Part shown: piece by piece, positions 9,901 to 17,353 of the stretch
Numbering within the stretch: the stretch's first letter is position 1
How the letters are laid out: each line of letters opens with the position of its first letter
Assembly: GCA_020634935.1 (NCBI GenBank)
Contig: JACKAT010000113.1
Span: forward strand, 1-46,214
Direction of reading: 5' to 3'
DNA from: Anaerolineales bacterium
GTDB lineage: Bacteria; Chloroflexota; Anaerolineae; 4572-78; J111
DNA: 46,214 nucleotides
Made by a program: the position numbers and the translations under genes
The notes under the pieces: generated by a model
Seen by the model: only the letters and a program-made list of their open reading frames with translations
The model's database searches: none
Told to the model about the DNA's origin: nothing

Positions 9901-10344
9901 CTCAAGGAAAGTGTTGAGTATGGTCGGGCCACCGGCCTGTTGACCGAGGTCAGCTTCGCCCTCCAAGAGTTGGCCCTGGCGGAATACGGCTTGGGTAATC
10001 TACAGCAGGCCCGGCAGTACACCGTTGAAGGCTTGCAAACAGCCCTTGAAGCCGGTGATACGATCTCCCTGGCTCTCAATATTCTGCCGTGCGCCCTGCT
10101 GCTAGCCCAGCAAGGCGACACGCCGCGCACCGCCGAACTGTGGGCCATGATCGCCGATGAGCCGTGGATTACTCAAAGCGCCATCTTTGAAGCAGCCCGG
10201 CGAAAGATCAAGGAGGCTGTAGCCGGTTTGTCTATCGCTGAGTTTGAGGCCGCCTGCGCCAAGAGCCAAACGCTCGATCTACGGGCAGCGGTCCCGCGTT
10301 TGCTGGCCGAGCTTCAGACACTAGGGTGGAGCTCGGCCACCTGA
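6916..10344 (+). CDS. AfsR/SARP-like transcriptional regulator: winged helix, BTAD, NB-ARC ATPase, TPR repeats
   Basis: A 1,142-residue regulator. Residues about 4-95 form an OmpR-type winged helix (MLRLKLLGYPEISI, then RAALAGLLWGD and ARTNLRKALTDLRR). The bacterial transcriptional activation domain follows to about 250. An NB-ARC/STAND ATPase comes next, with Walker A GPGGMGKTR near residue 303 and Walker B LLLVFDNFEHV near 392. The C-terminal third is built of TPR-like helical repeats. Such proteins act as ATP-dependent switches on transcription; the target is unknown. Start is GTG at 6916 or ATG at 6925; the GGGGA next to the ATG does not decide it. The gene sits alone, convergent with the FAD oxidase. 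Confidence 0.92.
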   Translation: MGKMLRLKLLGYPEISIDNQPVTDVMPGKAQALLFYLAVTGQTQSRAALAGLLWGDMPEPSARTNLRKALTDLRRIAGDYLDISRQDVAFKPGSEVWIDAVRFRAYLESSGPLDVQPLQVAVDLYRGDFLSGFYVLNAPDFENWMLAEQARLREQAVQALHALATYHDRQNNLTDAMRYLRRLLALEPWREEAHHHLMRLLAHDGQRGAALVQYDTCREVLFEELGIEPGAEIVALYERIKAGKLESTLATAGGLKAEPPPTGQLGSLHNLPPQLTPFIGRGQELDTLDRLLHSPNVRLVTLMGPGGMGKTRLALASAERQLAPSTTDLSITAPFPQGVYFVSLAQLDTAEHIIPTMAEALNYALETGGQKARSARQQILDYLRYKQLLLVFDNFEHVLEGVELIIDILQMAPTVKIVTTSRERLRLHQEHVLAIKGLEFPGQERIFINEESLDCPAVELFLQSARRVQPDFELTAANWLALLEICHLVEGMPLGIELAASWVDMLPLVDIAAEIRANMDFLEADVRNLPARQRSLRAIFETSWQRLNPPEQDVFAQLSIFRGGFTRQAAEKITGASLRMLTKLADKSLLQFDKQRGRYQIHEMLRQYGAEQLITTVIDKMLIWDRYSVYYCAALHKLQPDLKGGRQRSALALIEADLENMRTAWKWASACRYVDQLAQAMASLGHFYEWQGRYQEGRQAFETAVAALQAHERDLAENGEQVTGVRLVLAQLLAWQSVFNRLLGQTETAESLLEHCLDLLDDPALAAVDTRPARAFALLQLGSSTFVANKPIYQRYRQSLELYRQLDDPWGIAMALSSLGRFTRMTGDYIKTQQLWEESLDRWRMLGNEHGLANALAELSLLARYQSHYSQAERLAQECLLLARDLGNRAAIADGLGNLAMSYYFLGKFQQAHDTLVECLALCDDLGDSQASMIACFRLGIANGGQGNFERANHYAERGLSIARQMSDSFGITLLHYLIGAIAVCRGDFVEARTKLKESVEYGRATGLLTEVSFALQELALAEYGLGNLQQARQYTVEGLQTALEAGDTISLALNILPCALLLAQQGDTPRTAELWAMIADEPWITQSAIFEAARRKIKEAVAGLSIAEFEAACAKSQTLDLRAAVPRLLAELQTLGWSSAT

Positions 10345-10372
10345 AAATAGGGTTTGTAGCACAAATCGCTGA

Positions 10373-11809
10373 TTAGTGACTGGGCTTGATGTTCTGGTTC
10401 AGGCTGAAGAAGTTGGTGGGATCGTATTTGTCTTTGAGCGCTTGCAACCGCTGGTACTTATCGCCAAAGGCGGCGCGCATCATCTCATCGCCCTCTTCCA
10501 GGAAGCCGGGGAAGTTCAGGTAGCGGCTGCCATCGGAAAATTCTTCCATATCCGCGATGAACTCGCGCAGCCAGGCGATATTGGCCTCGTCATCTTCAGG
10601 ATGCTCCCAGTTGGCTTCCGGGCTAAGCAGAAACGCCGCCTGGCGGCCGTGAAACGCACTGTCGCTGGCGCTGCCCCGCTTGACCGCGCCGCCGACATAC
10701 CACAGATCGACCGTGCTAAAGACCGACGGCTGCCGGCGGGCGTGCTCAACAAAGCGATCAATGACTTCATCATCCAACCGGCTCAGGTTCAGCGATTTCC
10801 AGTAGTAGCGCAGCCCATCGGGATAGTCGGCGTCAAAAGCTTTTTGGGCCTCGACATAGGGCATAATGCCGCTAAAATCGACCAGCGGCTCACCGAAATC
10901 AATCAGCGGTTTCATCACCTGTTGGCCTTCGGCGGCCTCCCCGGCGTACATCGCTCCCAAGAGAACAAACGGTTTGTGGTGGATAGGCTCCGGGAACAGT
11001 TCGGGTTCGGGCGGGACGATACCGGAGGCCATAATGGTGCTGATCTCATCCGGCGCTTGGCTGGAATAGTCGCGGTAGAATTGGATGGCCCGTTTCAGGT
11101 TGTCGCCCTCAGCATCGTGTAATATAAAGGTAAAAGCCACTTCTGGACCAACCGGGTAGAGTTGATACTCAAACTCGGTGACGATGCCGAAGTTGCCGCC
11201 GCCGCCGCGCAAGCCCCACAGCAGATCGCGGTTTTCATTTTCGTTGGCGGTCACCACGCGGCCATCGGCCGTAACCACCTGCGCCCCGATGAGGTTATCG
11301 CAGCTCAGGCCGTATTTGTTGCGCAGCCAGCCGAAACCGCCGCCCAACGTCAACCCGGCGATGCCGGTCGCCGACACCACGCCCATTGGCGCGGCCAAGC
11401 CGTGGGCCTGCGTCGCCGCGTCCAGATCGCCGATGGTGGCCCCGCCTTGAGCCCGAGCGGTGCGAGCCTGCGGGTCAACCTCAACCTGGTTTAACACGGA
11501 GAGATCGACCACCAGACCGTCATCAGCGGCCACGGCCAGACCGGCCACGTTATGCCCGCCGCCCCGCACCGCCAGCGGCAGGTGATGCTTGCGGGCAAAG
11601 TTAACCGCGGCCACCACATCTTCCACGGTGGCGCAGCGAGCGATGAGCGCCGGATGGCGATCAATCATGCCGTTCCACACGGCGCGGGCTTCATCATAAT
11701 TAGCATCGCCGGCGCGGATGAGTTCGCCTTGCAATTGGTTGGCCAACGACTGAACGGTTTGGTCATCGAGATGACTGGCAAGAACTTGGGTCGTTTGTAA
11801 GTGTAACAT
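10373..11809 (-). CDS. FAD-linked oxidase, berberine-bridge-enzyme type
   Basis: A 478-residue flavoprotein with an N-terminal FAD_binding_4 (PCMH) domain and a C-terminal BBE segment ending YDPTNFFSLNQNIKP. His86 in VRGGGHNVAG and Cys170 in YGLSCDNL are placed as in enzymes with bicovalently bound FAD (8-alpha-histidyl and 6-S-cysteinyl). Family members oxidise sugars, oligosaccharides, alkaloids or polyketides; the substrate cannot be read here. No signal peptide is evident. The ATG at 11809 has AAAGGAAC upstream; the frame is open to 11854, which would add 15 residues. It converges on the BTAD regulator with a 28-base gap. Confidence 0.9.
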   Translation of the reverse strand: MLHLQTTQVLASHLDDQTVQSLANQLQGELIRAGDANYDEARAVWNGMIDRHPALIARCATVEDVVAAVNFARKHHLPLAVRGGGHNVAGLAVAADDGLVVDLSVLNQVEVDPQARTARAQGGATIGDLDAATQAHGLAAPMGVVSATGIAGLTLGGGFGWLRNKYGLSCDNLIGAQVVTADGRVVTANENENRDLLWGLRGGGGNFGIVTEFEYQLYPVGPEVAFTFILHDAEGDNLKRAIQFYRDYSSQAPDEISTIMASGIVPPEPELFPEPIHHKPFVLLGAMYAGEAAEGQQVMKPLIDFGEPLVDFSGIMPYVEAQKAFDADYPDGLRYYWKSLNLSRLDDEVIDRFVEHARRQPSVFSTVDLWYVGGAVKRGSASDSAFHGRQAAFLLSPEANWEHPEDDEANIAWLREFIADMEEFSDGSRYLNFPGFLEEGDEMMRAAFGDKYQRLQALKDKYDPTNFFSLNQNIKPSH

Positions 11810-12284
11810 TTTGTTCCTTTCTAACTTCACAAAAAATAATTGAGCAACTTGCAAAACATCAAAAGATCGGATACCCTTTAACTATGGTCATATGTTTTCG
11901 TATCCTTTTGGAAACTGGTGTTAGAAGTTGAAGTAGGTAGTACTCAGGGTAATGGGCCAGGTCAGTTGACCTGGCCTTTTATCTTTTTAAATGCGGTTCG
12001 TAAGCCACTACCCGGTCCGATCCCATACCGCCTCTGCCAAAATAGCGGATAAGGGTTGGGGTACCGATTTTGAACTTGCGCCCAGTATACCAAGCCAACC
12101 GTACCTGGCTCGCGAAAAAAACGTGAAAATTTGGATCGGTTAGCGTGAATTTCAGAGTAGCAGGGGTGTCGAGAGGCAAGGTTGCAAAGGTGCCGAGAGG
12201 CAAAGTGACAGGAGATAGGAGAGGCAGAGTTATAAAGGAGTCAGACCGTCTCGGTTGAGACGACATCGACAATGAAAATTTACC

Positions 12285-12342
12285 GGAGCGACAAAGCTGG
12301 CTTTGTCATGCAGAATCAGGTCAAAGTAAACTTTGACGCTCC
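12285..12342. repeat. CAAAG double-hairpin repeat
   Basis: GGAGCGACAAAG...CTTTGTC followed by GTCAAAGTAAACTTTGACGCTCC. It is one member of a family that also occurs at 15865-15942, 31894-31941 and three times at 34744-34952. Each half is itself palindromic and the outer ends GGAGC/GCTCC pair. Confidence 0.75.
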
Positions 12343-12367
12343 ATTAAACCTCTATCTTGATCAGTCA

Positions 12368-12485
12368 GGACTTACGCAATTCTAAAGGGGACAGTCACTT
12401 GGACGCCCTAAATCGACCTATTTAGGCTAATCCAATGCCGATTTACTACTAATAAGTGGCTGTCACCTGACTTTTGCGTAAGTCC
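12368..12485. repeat. TIR element, copy R3 (divergent)
   Basis: Ends GGACTTACGCA...TGCGTAAGTCC are perfect inverted repeats, with inner GACAGTCACTT and AAGTGGCTGTC. The left arm lacks the GTTGGGTGT stretch of R1, R2 and R4. The core resembles orientation A. Unlike the other copies it lacks a clean TA on each side. Confidence 0.72.
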
Positions 12486-12590
12486 TGTCAGTGAAAATCC
12501 GCGTCATCCGTATGATCTGTGTCCCCTCATTTTCGTGGTGACGCCAATTTACAACTCCATCAACTGCCCAACGCCATTAACTCTACCAAC

Positions 12591-13400
12591 TCAACTAATT
12601 CCTTCAAACAAATCGTGTTCCACGGCTCGGCCGCCGTTGACCAGACTAAAGACCCGGTAATAATGCTCATAGCCCCATAAACTGTGGCGATGCTCAGCCG
12701 ATAGATTATTGAGCCCCTCATAGCCCGGCAGTTGCGAGCGATGGCAGGCAATCGCCGCCCAGACCTGCTGCCAATAGCCCATCGTCTCGATCACGGTGGT
12801 GATTGACCAGGTTGGCCAGCCGGGAGGCCGGCGCTCGACGCCATCGACATGCATCACCAGATCGCCAAAGGCGGCTTCATACGCGGTCAGCAGCGGTCGG
12901 GTAGACACACGGTAGTACAGCTTCGAGACCTGATGCGCCGGCCATTGTTCTACGCCGGGATAAACCGAATTGGCCGCTGCGATACAAGCGGCCGAGGCAA
13001 ATTGTGAAATGGCAATGTGATCAGGATGGCCATAAGCCCCGGTCGGATCGAAGCTAACCACCACCTGCGGCCGAATCTGGCGAATACAGCCCACAATTTT
13101 GTTGATAACCTCGCCGGGTTCGGCCCGATCCAGATCGCCGTCGATATAATCTAAAAAAGAGACACTATGCAGCCCCAATACCTGAGCCGCAGCTCGTAAT
13201 TCCGCCTCCCGAATATGGCCCAACGCGGTCGGGCCGGGATAATCCGCGGCCACGCCGAACCAGCCGCGCTCGCCTCGCGTAGCGGTGACGAGGTGGGTTT
13301 CAACCCCCTCCATCCCGTATTTGATCAACGTCCCGCCCATACCTAATGATTCATCATCGGGATGGGCCAAAATCATTAAAAGTTTCAACGGTTCGTTCAT
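12591..13400 (-). CDS. PIG-L family deacetylase (LmbE-like)
   Basis: A 269-residue zinc-dependent N-deacetylase of the GlcNAc-PI/MshB/BshB superfamily. The metal motif HPDDE is at residues 13-17, and the second motif GAYGHPDHIAIS supplies His125 and His128. This pattern is seen in enzymes that deacetylate GlcNAc-linked thiol precursors or antibiotics, and the substrate here is unknown. Length fits the family. GAGGTG lies 5 bases before the ATG. A near-perfect hairpin lies about 40 bases upstream. Confidence 0.9.
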   Translation of the reverse strand: MNEPLKLLMILAHPDDESLGMGGTLIKYGMEGVETHLVTATRGERGWFGVAADYPGPTALGHIREAELRAAAQVLGLHSVSFLDYIDGDLDRAEPGEVINKIVGCIRQIRPQVVVSFDPTGAYGHPDHIAISQFASAACIAAANSVYPGVEQWPAHQVSKLYYRVSTRPLLTAYEAAFGDLVMHVDGVERRPPGWPTWSITTVIETMGYWQQVWAAIACHRSQLPGYEGLNNLSAEHRHSLWGYEHYYRVFSLVNGGRAVEHDLFEGIS

Positions 13401-13437
13401 ACCACACCTCAGAGAAAATGCCCTGTTTGCCCCATAC

Positions 13438-13474
13438 CACCTTCCTGGAAGCTTGTTAAGCTTCCAGGAAGGTG
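13438..13474. repeat. Perfect hairpin upstream of the PIG-L gene
   Basis: CACCTTCCTGGAAGCTT and its exact complement form a 17-bp stem with the 3-base loop GTT. It is followed at 13476-13488 by AGTGCGTAAGTCC and TA, which looks like a lone right end of the R-type elements. It lies in the 5' region of the minus-strand deacetylase gene. Confidence 0.65.
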
Positions 13475-13640
13475 AAGTGCGTAAGTCCTATAATACTATA
13501 GCATTTTTTGTCGCCTGGCTACTCCCCCAAAAGTTGGGTTGAGGGGATGATGTTAAAGCGGAGCCGGTTAGCGCCGCTTGAAAGGGCTAATTTAATGGAA
13601 AAGCCAGGGCTTTGTTGAGCCGCCTATTTACAGAACAAGT

Positions 13641-13722
13641 TTAATCTTTCTTAATTTACCTTTAACGCTTATTTAAAAATCCCATTACTCTCTCTTAACA
13701 CCATCGGTCTAAGATTCATATC
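13641..13722 (+). promoter_or_regulatory. Pho-box-like TTAA array and promoter of the alkaline phosphatase
   Basis: TTAA occurs at 13641, 13651, 13662, 13673 and 13695, with TTAC at 13685. That is a helical period of about 11 bp. Pho boxes bound by PhoB/PhoP-type response regulators are built as TTAA-like direct repeats at this period, and this one precedes a phosphatase gene. A TCATAT at 13716-13721 could be the -10. The rest of the 423-base gap 13401-13823 holds the hairpin at 13438 and nothing else noted. Confidence 0.6.
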
Positions 13723-13823
13723 GCTTCATTGATAGAGTTCATAAGAGAAACTCTAAATATAGACCAATCCTACAAACTGACCCAAATAATTATTGAAAAA
13801 GTAGAAATTGAGGAGGAAGTTTT

Positions 13824-15689
13824 ATGTCTAAACGTCTGTTAACTGTTTATCGCCTTTTTGCCATTGGGCTAATTTTGGCGATGCTGCTGGCTGTTCGACC
13901 GGCCAGCCAGGCGACCGCCCAGCAAGAAGCGCCCCCCGTATTAATTCTGCCCATCGACCGGGCCACCTTTCTACCCGGCGCTATGTTCGACGTCCGAATA
14001 GAAGTTCATGCCGACGAACTGCCGGCTGATTTTGCCGTGACGGTGGATGATCAAGACGCCACCAAATTCTTTGGGGCCAAGGCCACCGAAGAAAGCTGGG
14101 AATTTGGCCCCGAAGAAGGACCGCTAACCCCGGTTCAGTCGCTGGTTTGGCGCGAACTTTCCTTTAGCGAACCGGGCGACCACACCGTGGCCGTCACCGC
14201 CGGCGGCGAAACAACCCAGGTGACCTGGTCGGTTCTTGAACCGCAAAATGCCGGCGCGAAAAACGTCATTCTGTTTATTGCCGATGGGATGTCGATTGCC
14301 GAAATTACCGCCGCCCGCATGATGTCTCGCGGTAACACCGAAGGCAAATACAACGGCGCATTTGCGATGGATGAAATGGAAGAGATCGGCCTGGTTCACA
14401 CCTCCGGGATGGACTCGATGATCACCGACAGCGCCAACAGCGCCAGCGCCTACAACACCGGCCACAAGAGCGCGGTTAACGCCCTGGGCGTCTACCCCGA
14501 TACCTCCGCCGAAACCACCGACGACCCCATGCAAGAAACCTTTGCCGAAATGGTCAAACGCACCCGCGATATGGCCGTCGGCATTGTGACCACGGCCAAC
14601 TGGACCGACGCCACCCCCGCCGCCGTTTTCGCCCACACCCGCCGCCGCTCCGACCAAAACTACATCGCCGCCGAGCCGCTAGACGACGGCCTGCTGCCTG
14701 AAGTCATTTTGGGCGGCGGCTCGCGCCATATGCTGGCCCAAGATACCCCCGGCTCGCGCCGCGACGATGACCGCGACCTGTTCACCGAATACGAAGATGC
14801 CGGCTATACCGTCGTCACCACCGCCGCCGATATGGAAGCGGCGATGGCCACCCCGCCGGAGCGCTTGCTCGGCCTGTTCCACAGCAACAACATGGATGTC
14901 TGGCTAGACCGCAATGTCTACACCGACAACATCACCGCCGACACCGACCAACCGGGCCTGGTTGAAATGACCACCACCGCCCTGGACGTGCTCAATCAAA
15001 ATGAGAACGGCTTCTACCTCCAGGTAGAAGCTGCCAGCGTCGATAAGCAAATGCACCCGCTGGATTACGAACGCGCCCTGGCCGATCTGATTGAGTTTGA
15101 TGAGGCCATTGCCGCGGCTCAAGAATGGGTTCAAGCCAACGCCCCCGACACCCTCATTGTTGTCACCGCCGACCACGGCCACGGCTTTGATGTTTACGGC
15201 GGCGTCGATGTCGAAGCGTTCAACGCGGCCACCACCGATGATGAGAAACGCGCGGCCATCGGCACGTATGCTGATGCCGGCTACCCCGACTATGTCGATG
15301 CCGACGGCGATCACTTCCCCGATAGTTGGGTGGTGAAACGGACGATGGCCATGTTCGTCAACAACTTCCCCGACTACACCGAAGATTTCCAGGTTAGCCC
15401 GGTACCCCGCGTCCCGGCTATCCCCTCCGACCCCGAAGACGACTCCAGCCGCGCGGTTGACAACCCCGATGACGACCCCAACGGCATTCCCTTACAAGGC
15501 AACCTGCCCGTAGCCGGCGCAACCACCGGCGTCCACACCATGCAAGATGTACCGATCTTCGCTTCCGGCCCCGGCGCCGAATTCTTTGGCCGGGTTATGG
15601 ACAACACCGAAGTCTTCTTTGGTATGGCCGACGCCATCGGCCTCGACCCGTCCGCTGCCGATGGTCTGGCCGTGGCAGCCACTAAGTAA
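13824..15689 (+). CDS. phoA: Secreted alkaline phosphatase, PhoA family
   Basis: A 621-residue phosphomonoesterase with an N-terminal signal peptide (basic MSKR, hydrophobic core to about 23, AQA-type region near 30-33). An immunoglobulin-like N-terminal segment (about 36-137) precedes the catalytic domain. Metal and catalytic residues include Asp154 in ILFIADGMS and the nucleophile Ser203 in TDSANSAS. VEAASVDKQMHP matches the Glu/Asp/Lys/His block of E. coli PhoA; TADHGHG and the last metal His in GVHTMQDVP follow. The strong site GGAGGAAG precedes the ATG. It stands alone between a Pho-box-like array and a terminator, which fits a phosphate-starvation role outside the membrane. Confidence 0.92.
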   Translation: MSKRLLTVYRLFAIGLILAMLLAVRPASQATAQQEAPPVLILPIDRATFLPGAMFDVRIEVHADELPADFAVTVDDQDATKFFGAKATEESWEFGPEEGPLTPVQSLVWRELSFSEPGDHTVAVTAGGETTQVTWSVLEPQNAGAKNVILFIADGMSIAEITAARMMSRGNTEGKYNGAFAMDEMEEIGLVHTSGMDSMITDSANSASAYNTGHKSAVNALGVYPDTSAETTDDPMQETFAEMVKRTRDMAVGIVTTANWTDATPAAVFAHTRRRSDQNYIAAEPLDDGLLPEVILGGGSRHMLAQDTPGSRRDDDRDLFTEYEDAGYTVVTTAADMEAAMATPPERLLGLFHSNNMDVWLDRNVYTDNITADTDQPGLVEMTTTALDVLNQNENGFYLQVEAASVDKQMHPLDYERALADLIEFDEAIAAAQEWVQANAPDTLIVVTADHGHGFDVYGGVDVEAFNAATTDDEKRAAIGTYADAGYPDYVDADGDHFPDSWVVKRTMAMFVNNFPDYTEDFQVSPVPRVPAIPSDPEDDSSRAVDNPDDDPNGIPLQGNLPVAGATTGVHTMQDVPIFASGPGAEFFGRVMDNTEVFFGMADAIGLDPSAADGLAVAATK

Positions 15690-15796
15690 TCTTTGAAGTT
15701 TAGCTGTATTGTCTCAATAATTTGGGACGGCGTAGAACAAACTTAAGTTTGTCTTACCAAAACCTTACTTTTTGAGATGAGCCATTGACATCAATA

Positions 15797-15841
15797 AGGG
15801 GGAGCTACGCAGGGACAGTTTGCTGTGTAGCTCCCTTTTTC
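15797..15841 (+). terminator. Rho-independent terminator after phoA
   Basis: AAGGGGGAGCTACGCA pairs with TGTGTAGCTCCCTT around a 12-base loop, followed by a run of T. It lies about 110 bases after the phosphatase stop. Confidence 0.8.
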
Positions 15842-15864
15842 GTAATTCTTACCCCTATACATTT

Positions 15865-15942
15865 GGAGCGAGAAATCGCTGTTATGACAAAGCAAGCTTT
15901 GTCGCTCCAGCATGAGTAGGAGCGACAAAGTTTACTTTGTCC
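15865..15942. repeat. CAAAG hairpin repeat
   Basis: Two pieces: GGAGCG...ACAAAGCAAGCTTTGTCGCTCC (15865-15908) and GGAGCGACAAAGTTTACTTTGTCC (15919-15942). Same family as at 12285, 31894 and 34744. It lies just before the lipoprotein gene and supplies the in-frame codons left of the likely true start at 15969. Confidence 0.7.
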
Positions 15943-15968
15943 TTATAAAGTTTATTGGAAAAAGACCT

Positions 15969-16670
15969 ATGCGCTACCCAATCTATCTAATAACCATACT
16001 ATTTATCCTGCTCAGCCTGACACTTTCAGCGTGCAGCGGCGCAGCGGCCAGCGAAGTGAGCCGCGTCACGCCGCTGCCGACCGCCGTTGACGCTACCGCC
16101 ACGCCGACGGTGGCATCGACGCCAACGCCCACCGCCTCGCCGACTTTGACGCCGGTGGTCTTAACAACGGCCGACGGCGCTGCAACCCCACTCCCCCTCT
16201 CCAATGATCTGCCGGAGGGGTCCGCCGCCGCGATTGCCGCCGCCACCGATATCGCCCTGAAGCCCACGGTCGAAAATCGCCTGACCTTTGACCAGTCGCC
16301 TGTGCCGATTAAATTCGCCGAGTTTTACGAGAAGTACGACATCCGCAAAGGGTTGATCCTGACCGATAAACTCGTTTCGCTCGATGGGCAAACCGTAACG
16401 ATGGAAGGCTACATGGCCCCCCCGCTCAAATCGGCCCTGGATTTCTTTGTCTTGACCCGGGTGCGCCTGGCCTTTTGCCCGTTCTGCAGCTCCGCCGCCG
16501 ACTGGCCCGACGACATCGCCCTGGTCTATCTGGTGGGCGACGCCGTACCGGTGACGATTCAGCCGGTGCGGGTGACGGGCCGGATGGAAGTGGGCATCTC
16601 GCACGACGAAGAGACCGGCATGGTCAGCCTGGTGCGCATCTATGCCGATAAGGTGGAGGTTCTCCAGTGA
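15969..16670 (+). CDS. Lipoprotein with DUF3299-like domain, first gene of an ABC operon
   Basis: A 233-residue lipoprotein. The signal is MRYPIYLITILFILLSLTLS followed by lipobox cysteine Cys22. A Thr/Pro-rich linker runs to about residue 85. The C-terminal domain (about 110-233) has LVSLDGQTVTMEGYMAPPL, then FCPFC with a CxxC pair, and ends VRVTGRMEVG...VSLVRIYADKVEVLQ. This looks like the DUF3299 type of OB-like domain, by eye only. I chose the ATG at 15969 because the frame further left, open to 15912, lies in a repeat. It overlaps the ATPase gene by 4 bases. DUF3299 proteins accompany ABC exporters/importers of the Zrg zinc-uptake kind in Vibrio, which suggests a metal-related role. Confidence 0.7.
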   Translation: MRYPIYLITILFILLSLTLSACSGAAASEVSRVTPLPTAVDATATPTVASTPTPTASPTLTPVVLTTADGAATPLPLSNDLPEGSAAAIAAATDIALKPTVENRLTFDQSPVPIKFAEFYEKYDIRKGLILTDKLVSLDGQTVTMEGYMAPPLKSALDFFVLTRVRLAFCPFCSSAADWPDDIALVYLVGDAVPVTIQPVRVTGRMEVGISHDEETGMVSLVRIYADKVEVLQ

Positions 16671-17353
16671 GCTTGCGGATCGAAAACGTCAGCCACACCT
16701 ACCGCAGCCGGGGGCTGGCCGAACGCCCGGTGCTTCAGCCCATTGCCGGCTGGCAAGTTGAAGCCGGCCAGCAACTGCTGCTGCGCGGCGTGAGCGGCAG
16801 CGGCAAAACCACCCTGCTCAACATCCTGGCCGGGCTGCTAACCCCCACCAGCGGCGAGGTCTGGCTCAACCGGCAGCCGCTGTATGCTTTAAAGGAAGCC
16901 GCCCGCGATCGCTTCCGCAGCCGGCACGTGGGCTACGTTCTGCAAGCCCACCACCTGCTGCCCCAACTGACCGCTTTGGAAAACATCACCATGCCGATGA
17001 TCTTCGCGGCGAACGATCGATCTAACCGGCACGCCCAACAGGCCTTGGCCCTGCTGGAGGGGTTGGGCCTGGCCGAATTTGCCCGGCATCGTCCGGCGCA
17101 GCTCAGCATGGGCCAGCGGCTCCGGGTGGCGATCGCCCGCGCCCTGGCCAACCGGCCCACCCTGCTGCTGGCCGATGAACCGACCGCCGCCCTGGACCCC
17201 GCAACGGGCGCGTCAACCATGACCCTGCTGCAACAAACCTGCCGCCAGCACAACGCCGCGTTGATTGTGGCCAGCCATGATCCCACCTTAACCGACCAAT
17301 TTGATCGGGTCATCGATCTCAAATCGGGGCAACTCCACGAGGTAAGCGCGTGA
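16667..17353 (+). CDS. ABC transporter ATP-binding protein (LolD/MacB type)
   Basis: A 228-residue ATPase with Walker A GVSGSGKTTLLN (about 43-54), signature LSMGQRLRVAIARALA and Walker B LLLADEPTAALD. It is the size and type that pairs with FtsX/MacB-like permeases rather than classic importers. Translation starts at a GTG that overlaps the lipoprotein stop (GTGA), and its own stop overlaps the next GTG the same way. The three genes are therefore almost surely translationally coupled. Confidence 0.93.
   Translation: MSLRIENVSHTYRSRGLAERPVLQPIAGWQVEAGQQLLLRGVSGSGKTTLLNILAGLLTPTSGEVWLNRQPLYALKEAARDRFRSRHVGYVLQAHHLLPQLTALENITMPMIFAANDRSNRHAQQALALLEGLGLAEFARHRPAQLSMGQRLRVAIARALANRPTLLLADEPTAALDPATGASTMTLLQQTCRQHNAALIVASHDPTLTDQFDRVIDLKSGQLHEVSA

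Larger units (their letters stand above)
11810..12590. other. Gene-poor gap with palindromic repeats
   Basis: The 781-base gap contains a GGCCAGGTCAACTGACC-like palindrome near 11953-11976, Pu/Py-rich low-complexity sequence (12150-12240), a CAAAG-type hairpin pair (12285-12342) and element R3 (12368-12485). The one ORF of some length, 11979-12272 on the minus strand, is mostly repeated LPL-type low complexity and is not called. Confidence 0.6.

Noticed and set aside
11979..12272. 97-codon minus-strand ORF
   Set aside because: Half is repeated LPL-type low-complexity sequence from Pu/Py repeats, with no ribosome site and no recognisable family.
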